Positions 59,657 to 64,000 of a stretch of 64,000 nt of DNA are shown in pieces. Each line of letters begins with the position of its first letter. Within the stretch, counting starts at the first letter, position 1. Where the stretch lies: contig NC_082605.1 of the NCBI RefSeq assembly GCF_030936135.1, positions 16,760,261 to 16,824,260 of the forward strand, read 5' to 3'. Origin of the DNA: Gavia stellata. Taxonomy: Eukaryota > Chordata > Aves > Gaviiformes > Gaviidae. The translations under genes were made by a program, and so were the position numbers. The notes beneath the pieces are model-generated. The model made no database searches and had not been told where the DNA came from. It saw nothing but the letters and a program-made list of their open reading frames with translations.

Positions 59657-62600
59657 CTTCAGAGTTGGTAGAAAAAGATAATAAAGAAGTATATTAGTTG
59701 TAGTAAAGCACAGGGAAAGATGTTAGGCCACATATCTCAAAAAAAAAAATGTGCGTCCCATGAAAACTACCTTTATTGTAAAGAGAACAGTGCTTTAAAG
59801 CGCTAGCCTGCACGGACAGTGCTAATCACAGGAATTAGGCACTGCTATTTTAATAGAAAGGTTTCTTGTAGAGGATCTATTCAGAGCTCCACTGTAAAGG
59901 CACGCAGCTGTAACATGGCAGAGAAGGTGTTGTCTGTTCAATTTACAATAAATGACTTAATTAATCTTTAATTATGCTAATTATCAGAAAAATCACTTAA
60001 TACTTATTCTAAAGCATAGAAATTTGGAAGTTTCTTCACTGTGCTTGTGGGTTTTCTGCTGTACTTTTCAACAGTTCAGATTTTATTTGGATTCACTACT
60101 TCTATTTGTCTTGAAAATCTAGAAGCCTAAGACATTAAAATCTGTCCTAAATCACTCACACTCTTCTTTAGAAATATTTCAAGCATCACCAGTAAAAGTT
60201 ATTACAGCACTGTTCATTTTACATGGTTAGCTATACACATCTATAGAAACACACTACCACCTTCATAATGCTACCGATTAGGAAACCGATTACAAAGCTC
60301 TATTATCAACATGCCAAGATAAAAAAAAATATCTACGGCAAGCCTATATTTTCACAGAGGCAGGAAAAGAATATATCTAAACTTGAAAACCAAAAAATAT
60401 CAGTGAGGTAACTCATTCTCATGCACATGGGTCCTTAAAATTCACTGTACGGGCTCTCTGACGTGACATTCACATCATACATGGCTCAGATGTGAATGCT
60501 GCAAACGCATGCATGCGTGTTTAGTAATCACTTCTGGCTGGGAACATGCAATATGAGAAGTGCTGTCGTTAGGACCGTGTGCTGTCATTTTGAAGTGATA
60601 GGAAATTACTCAGGGACTTAAAGGATCTAAGAAACAGCTTTCCGGCACTTTGCAAGAAAAAGAAACCTCTAGCATAGGCACAAGACTGGAGATGAAATGG
60701 AAAAGACTAGGAATAGATGAATCAGTCTGAAGAGGAATTGCTAGTTAGGGAGGGGTATCTTTTGCAGATTTTAGCAGACATGAATAAGCAGAATGGGCTT
60801 TTATTTTCTCAGGGTTCAGTTTTGATTCACTGATGTGCACAGCACAACTCCAGCTGTTGGTTCATGCAGCCATGGAGAGGGAGCAGTGCCCCAAAACCAG
60901 GTTACTGCCGTGGACCCCTTTAATTATTCCTGGTTTGGCCTGACTTCTCAGCTGCCAATGATATCAGCAGGGGGTCTTTGGGACTATTTCCACTCCTTCG
61001 TTCCCCCAAAATATAAAGATGACTGACATTGCCCTGCTATTATTCCGTGAGTTGATATAAAACTGGTGTGAAGACATGGATAGGTTGGACGTGGCAATGG
61101 GCATTATGCGCCCAGAGCACATCCAAGATGTAAAATAGCAAATATAACTGAATAACCCCCGAACTAATCTTAGTATTGGGCCTGCCAGGCCATGGGGGTG
61201 AAGATGTGGATGGGGTGGGCTGTGCCGTGAAGGCACGGCTTTGGTGCACCCAGAGGCAGGCTGGGCAAATGCCGTGCCCGGAGCGGCAACACCGGCACAG
61301 GTTACGGTGTCCCTGTGGTCATGGCTTGTGGACAAGGCGGCTACATCAGGCTCCTTCTCCTCCAAACTGCCCCCAGCCCCACGCACATGGAGGAAGCTGT
61401 TGGGCACCGCTGCAGCAACACCTGCCCTGGGGTGCTTGGAAAGCCCAGGGGCAGCAGCGATGGTGGTCCTGGGCGTTTGCAGTCATTACTCTGGAAAAGC
61501 TGAAAACGCGGGGAGGGAGCCCGAAGGGCTGAGCGCGCATGGCAATGCTCTTCAGCTCTTCTTCCCACATCTGGTGCTGGTGTCCAACCGACCGCACGGC
61601 CGGACGCCTGGAAGTGCCGCACTGGGAGGCGTCGAACTGCTGTGAAACCACACAGGAACCAAAACCATCAAGACCCAGGTCTGCTCCCGATGCCTGCTCA
61701 AACCTTCTCCCCAAAGCGCAAGTGCCGAATGAGCGGATGCGGAGCAATGGGGCTGCGGAGGGTCCTCTTAAAATCAGCAGTGCTTGTCTGGTTTTCAAGG
61801 AGGATGCCGGGCTGCCCTTGCACTGACGTGGTTTCTCTGGCTGTGCCTCTGCTTGCCAAGAGCCTGCCACGCTGTGTCCCCATCAGATACTGCCCACAGG
61901 TCTGCAGGCAAAGAGCAATCGCTATGAAGGACCAATGGCAATCGGCATTTTGGGGGGAGGGAAAAGACGGGAGGCCAAAGAATATCTTCTGCAACAAATC
62001 CCAATATAAACACTTCAGAGTCCTGCAATAAAAACCTGCTTCCATGAAAAAGGAAAAAAAAAAGCTATTTTAAGAGAAATTATGAAGAAAAGCATGTGAT
62101 CATTTGTGGAAAAAAAAAAAATGCCCAAACCAGTCACAGTTTCCCTTTTGCTGGAAAAGTCAAATTTTAGCTCTGTCTCTAACTTATGTCAGGATCCTCA
62201 ACCTCCTCCTCCCTAGTCTCGGTGGGCAGGACCTTCCTGCGGTGGGAGCAGTAACACCATACTTGGAAAATCTCCCTCAAGATGGTAACATTTCATTTAT
62301 TTACCATCTACTTACCTGCTTTGCTCAAAACACAATGTAAAGGGGGGGAAAAAGTGTGCTTTCTAGCCAAACACACCTATTATTGTATATTTTACACATG
62401 GATACACATGTATATATGTATGACCTCAAAGAGTTAAAATACATATATACATATACACATACGTATACATAGAGAGAGAAAACACAAGTTTAAAAATAGG
62501 TGAATGGCATCGTCTCTGGCATTTGTCATCAGTCATCCAGAGGAAGGGAAAGGGAGGTGGGAGATATCCGATGGGAGAGATGACACAATGACAGAGACCT

Positions 62601-64000
62601 CCCGCTCCCACAGATTACAGACGTAGGCACACGGTTTCTGCTGCATCTCTGCCTGCGCTGGTTCGCGGGTAAGACAAACCCAACTGACTAGACACGGCAC
62701 TTCTGTTGTAATGTTTTTTGAACATTTTCCATGCTCTGAGTATTACTTTCTGGGTTCTCATTAGCGAGTCTGCCTGTACGTCCATGTGGGGAAAAAGGGG
62801 CATGTTTTAATTGCAAAAACTGATGGTTTTCAGTAAATTAAGGCATTCCTTCAGTAAGTGGTGCAATTTAATTTTCTGCTGAACATCCAAAGCAGACCAA
62901 AGAGTCGCACCTCACAGGTCAAACCTTCTCCAGGTGAATGGACAACATGTCAAAAACAAATCACCTGGAATAATTTGGGAAAAAAAAAAGTGTAATACCT
63001 CAGCAATTCTCATTGCACAGTGAGAGCATAATGTGGCTACAATGCATAATAAAAATCAGTGATAAACCACCCAGCCTCTTCTCTCTCTTCCTTTGGGTGC
63101 AATTCAAAGTGTGCAGAGAGCTGGCCAACTGCCTGTACACTGCTGAAATGCCACAGCCACCCTCAGGACAGGGATTCAATAACGTACCGACAGTGTGCCG
63201 GGCTTCTGGAGAGAGATGAATTTCACCCTTCCAGGTCACCGTTCAGAACAAGGGACCGGGATGCCTCCTATCCGTGTTGGCATTAACCTTCTGTCTCTAA
63301 TCAAAACCTTGTGACACAAAAGATGCTGGAGAACAGTCTTGAGTCTTCCTCCTGGTGAGGATCTCGGCAGCGTGGCTGGCTGAACCCGACCGGCCCTCTA
63401 ACCGCTTCCTTCAGAAGTCTACTATTTTCAAAATAACCTGCATTTTAAAAACAGCTCCTTGCCGGCTGGTTGTACATCCAGCCTGTGCTGGTGATGAGTG
63501 GAATAAAACACTGGTTACCCTTGGACAGGTTATCACAGCTCATGCGCAAGCGCAGCGCTCTCGAGCACCCCCTCGCTTTGGTAAAAATGAAGTTTATTTC
63601 ACTCCTCACCCCGTATATTCTCTCTCTACATATAAATACTGTATATCCAGTACAAGGCACATACAGACAAAACCAGAGGAAGACCACTACCATTCTAGGC
63701 ACTCGTGTAGTACTTAGTCCATCTCCACCACAGTGTACTAGAGGTCGGGTGAATGCAAAACGACAGAGGTAACAACAGGCTGAGGAGCGAGTCCAGGCAG
63801 GTAGGGTTGTGTTGGGATGTAACTGCAGCGCTCGTAAAATATACCCATTGCTACATGCATGGACCGGACTACTATGCCACATTTACCCTCCTGTGTCAGG
63901 CTACCCGCTCCGCAAGCAGCCGACTCGAAGTTGCTGTTACATTCCTCGGTCAAAGTTACGGAAGCGAGGGCAACCCGGGTAAAATCCCAGTAGGAAACAT
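59657..64000 (-). other. CADPS: Partial CADPS intron running off the right edge
   Basis: No CADPS exon was recognised. The residues expected upstream of AFAWW are absent, so the intron is longer than the 4.3 kb seen. It contains a GC-rich block at about 61190-61640 and an AT/AC simple-sequence block at 62393-62479. Confidence 0.75.
62393..62479 (+). repeat. TA/CA-rich simple-sequence block
   Basis: Mixed ACACATG, TATATATG and ACATATACAC steps, ending in a short GA repeat. It is a degenerate compound microsatellite. Confidence 0.75.

Noticed and set aside
61176..61645. Overlapping plus-strand frames in a GC-rich block
   Set aside because: Composition-driven, no domain, and inside a CADPS intron on the opposite strand with no promoter evidence.
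62615..62803. Minus-strand frame considered as an upstream CADPS exon
   Set aside because: It does not match CAPS1 residues expected before AFAWW and lacks a convincing acceptor and donor pair.
1..64000. A new multi-gene defence, biosynthetic or mobile system
   Set aside because: The window is explained by one vertebrate neuronal gene, its introns and flanking noncoding DNA. No other coding cluster could be supported.

Overview
The window is vertebrate nuclear DNA, most likely from a bird or another sauropsid. Exons are short and separated by introns of 1 to 19 kb with GT..AG borders. I see no Alu-, B1- or L1-like sequence, and the introns are compact for this gene (mammalian CADPS spans several hundred kb). 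The species cannot be fixed from sequence alone. I find no operons, CRISPR arrays, tRNA or rRNA genes, and no intact mobile element.

One protein-coding gene can be supported: the 3' part of CADPS (CAPS1, calcium-dependent activator protein for secretion) on the minus strand. Twelve coding exons between 59656 and 9697 join in one open frame. They total 1,350 nt, encoding 449 residues plus a stop, roughly the last third of a protein of about 1,350 residues. Every junction keeps the reading frame, including the split codons. The translated product carries the C-terminal half of the MUN/MHD1 SNARE-binding region and the dense-core-vesicle-binding C-terminus, and ends in an acidic [10 protein letters not shown] tail. 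The N-terminal exons (C2, PH and the first part of MUN) lie to the right of the window. A 3' UTR of about 1.15 kb runs from 9696 to about 8545.

Layout, left to right: 1-1010 is a dense CpG island with a GC-rich shoulder at 1270-1500. An AT-rich, enhancer-like stretch lies at about 1015-1200. From 1500 to 8540 is intergenic DNA with one strong G-quadruplex motif. From 8545 to 9876 are the CADPS 3' UTR and terminal exon. From 9877 to 64000 are CADPS introns and exons; the largest intron is 19.1 kb (11763-30856). In mammals FEZF2 lies beyond the CADPS 3' end in the same orientation, so the left-edge CpG island may be the FEZF2 promoter region. No FEZF2 coding sequence is visible.

The most notable points are a 15-nt microexon (FAREW) behind a long pyrimidine tract, a splice acceptor whose pyrimidine tract is partly a CT microsatellite, and a weak donor after an exon encoding LPNVN repeats. 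Others are four G-quadruplex motifs, two CpG-rich patches inside an intron, and a cluster of TAATCC sites in the largest intron. I found no new multi-gene system; this is an ordinary neuronal gene locus.
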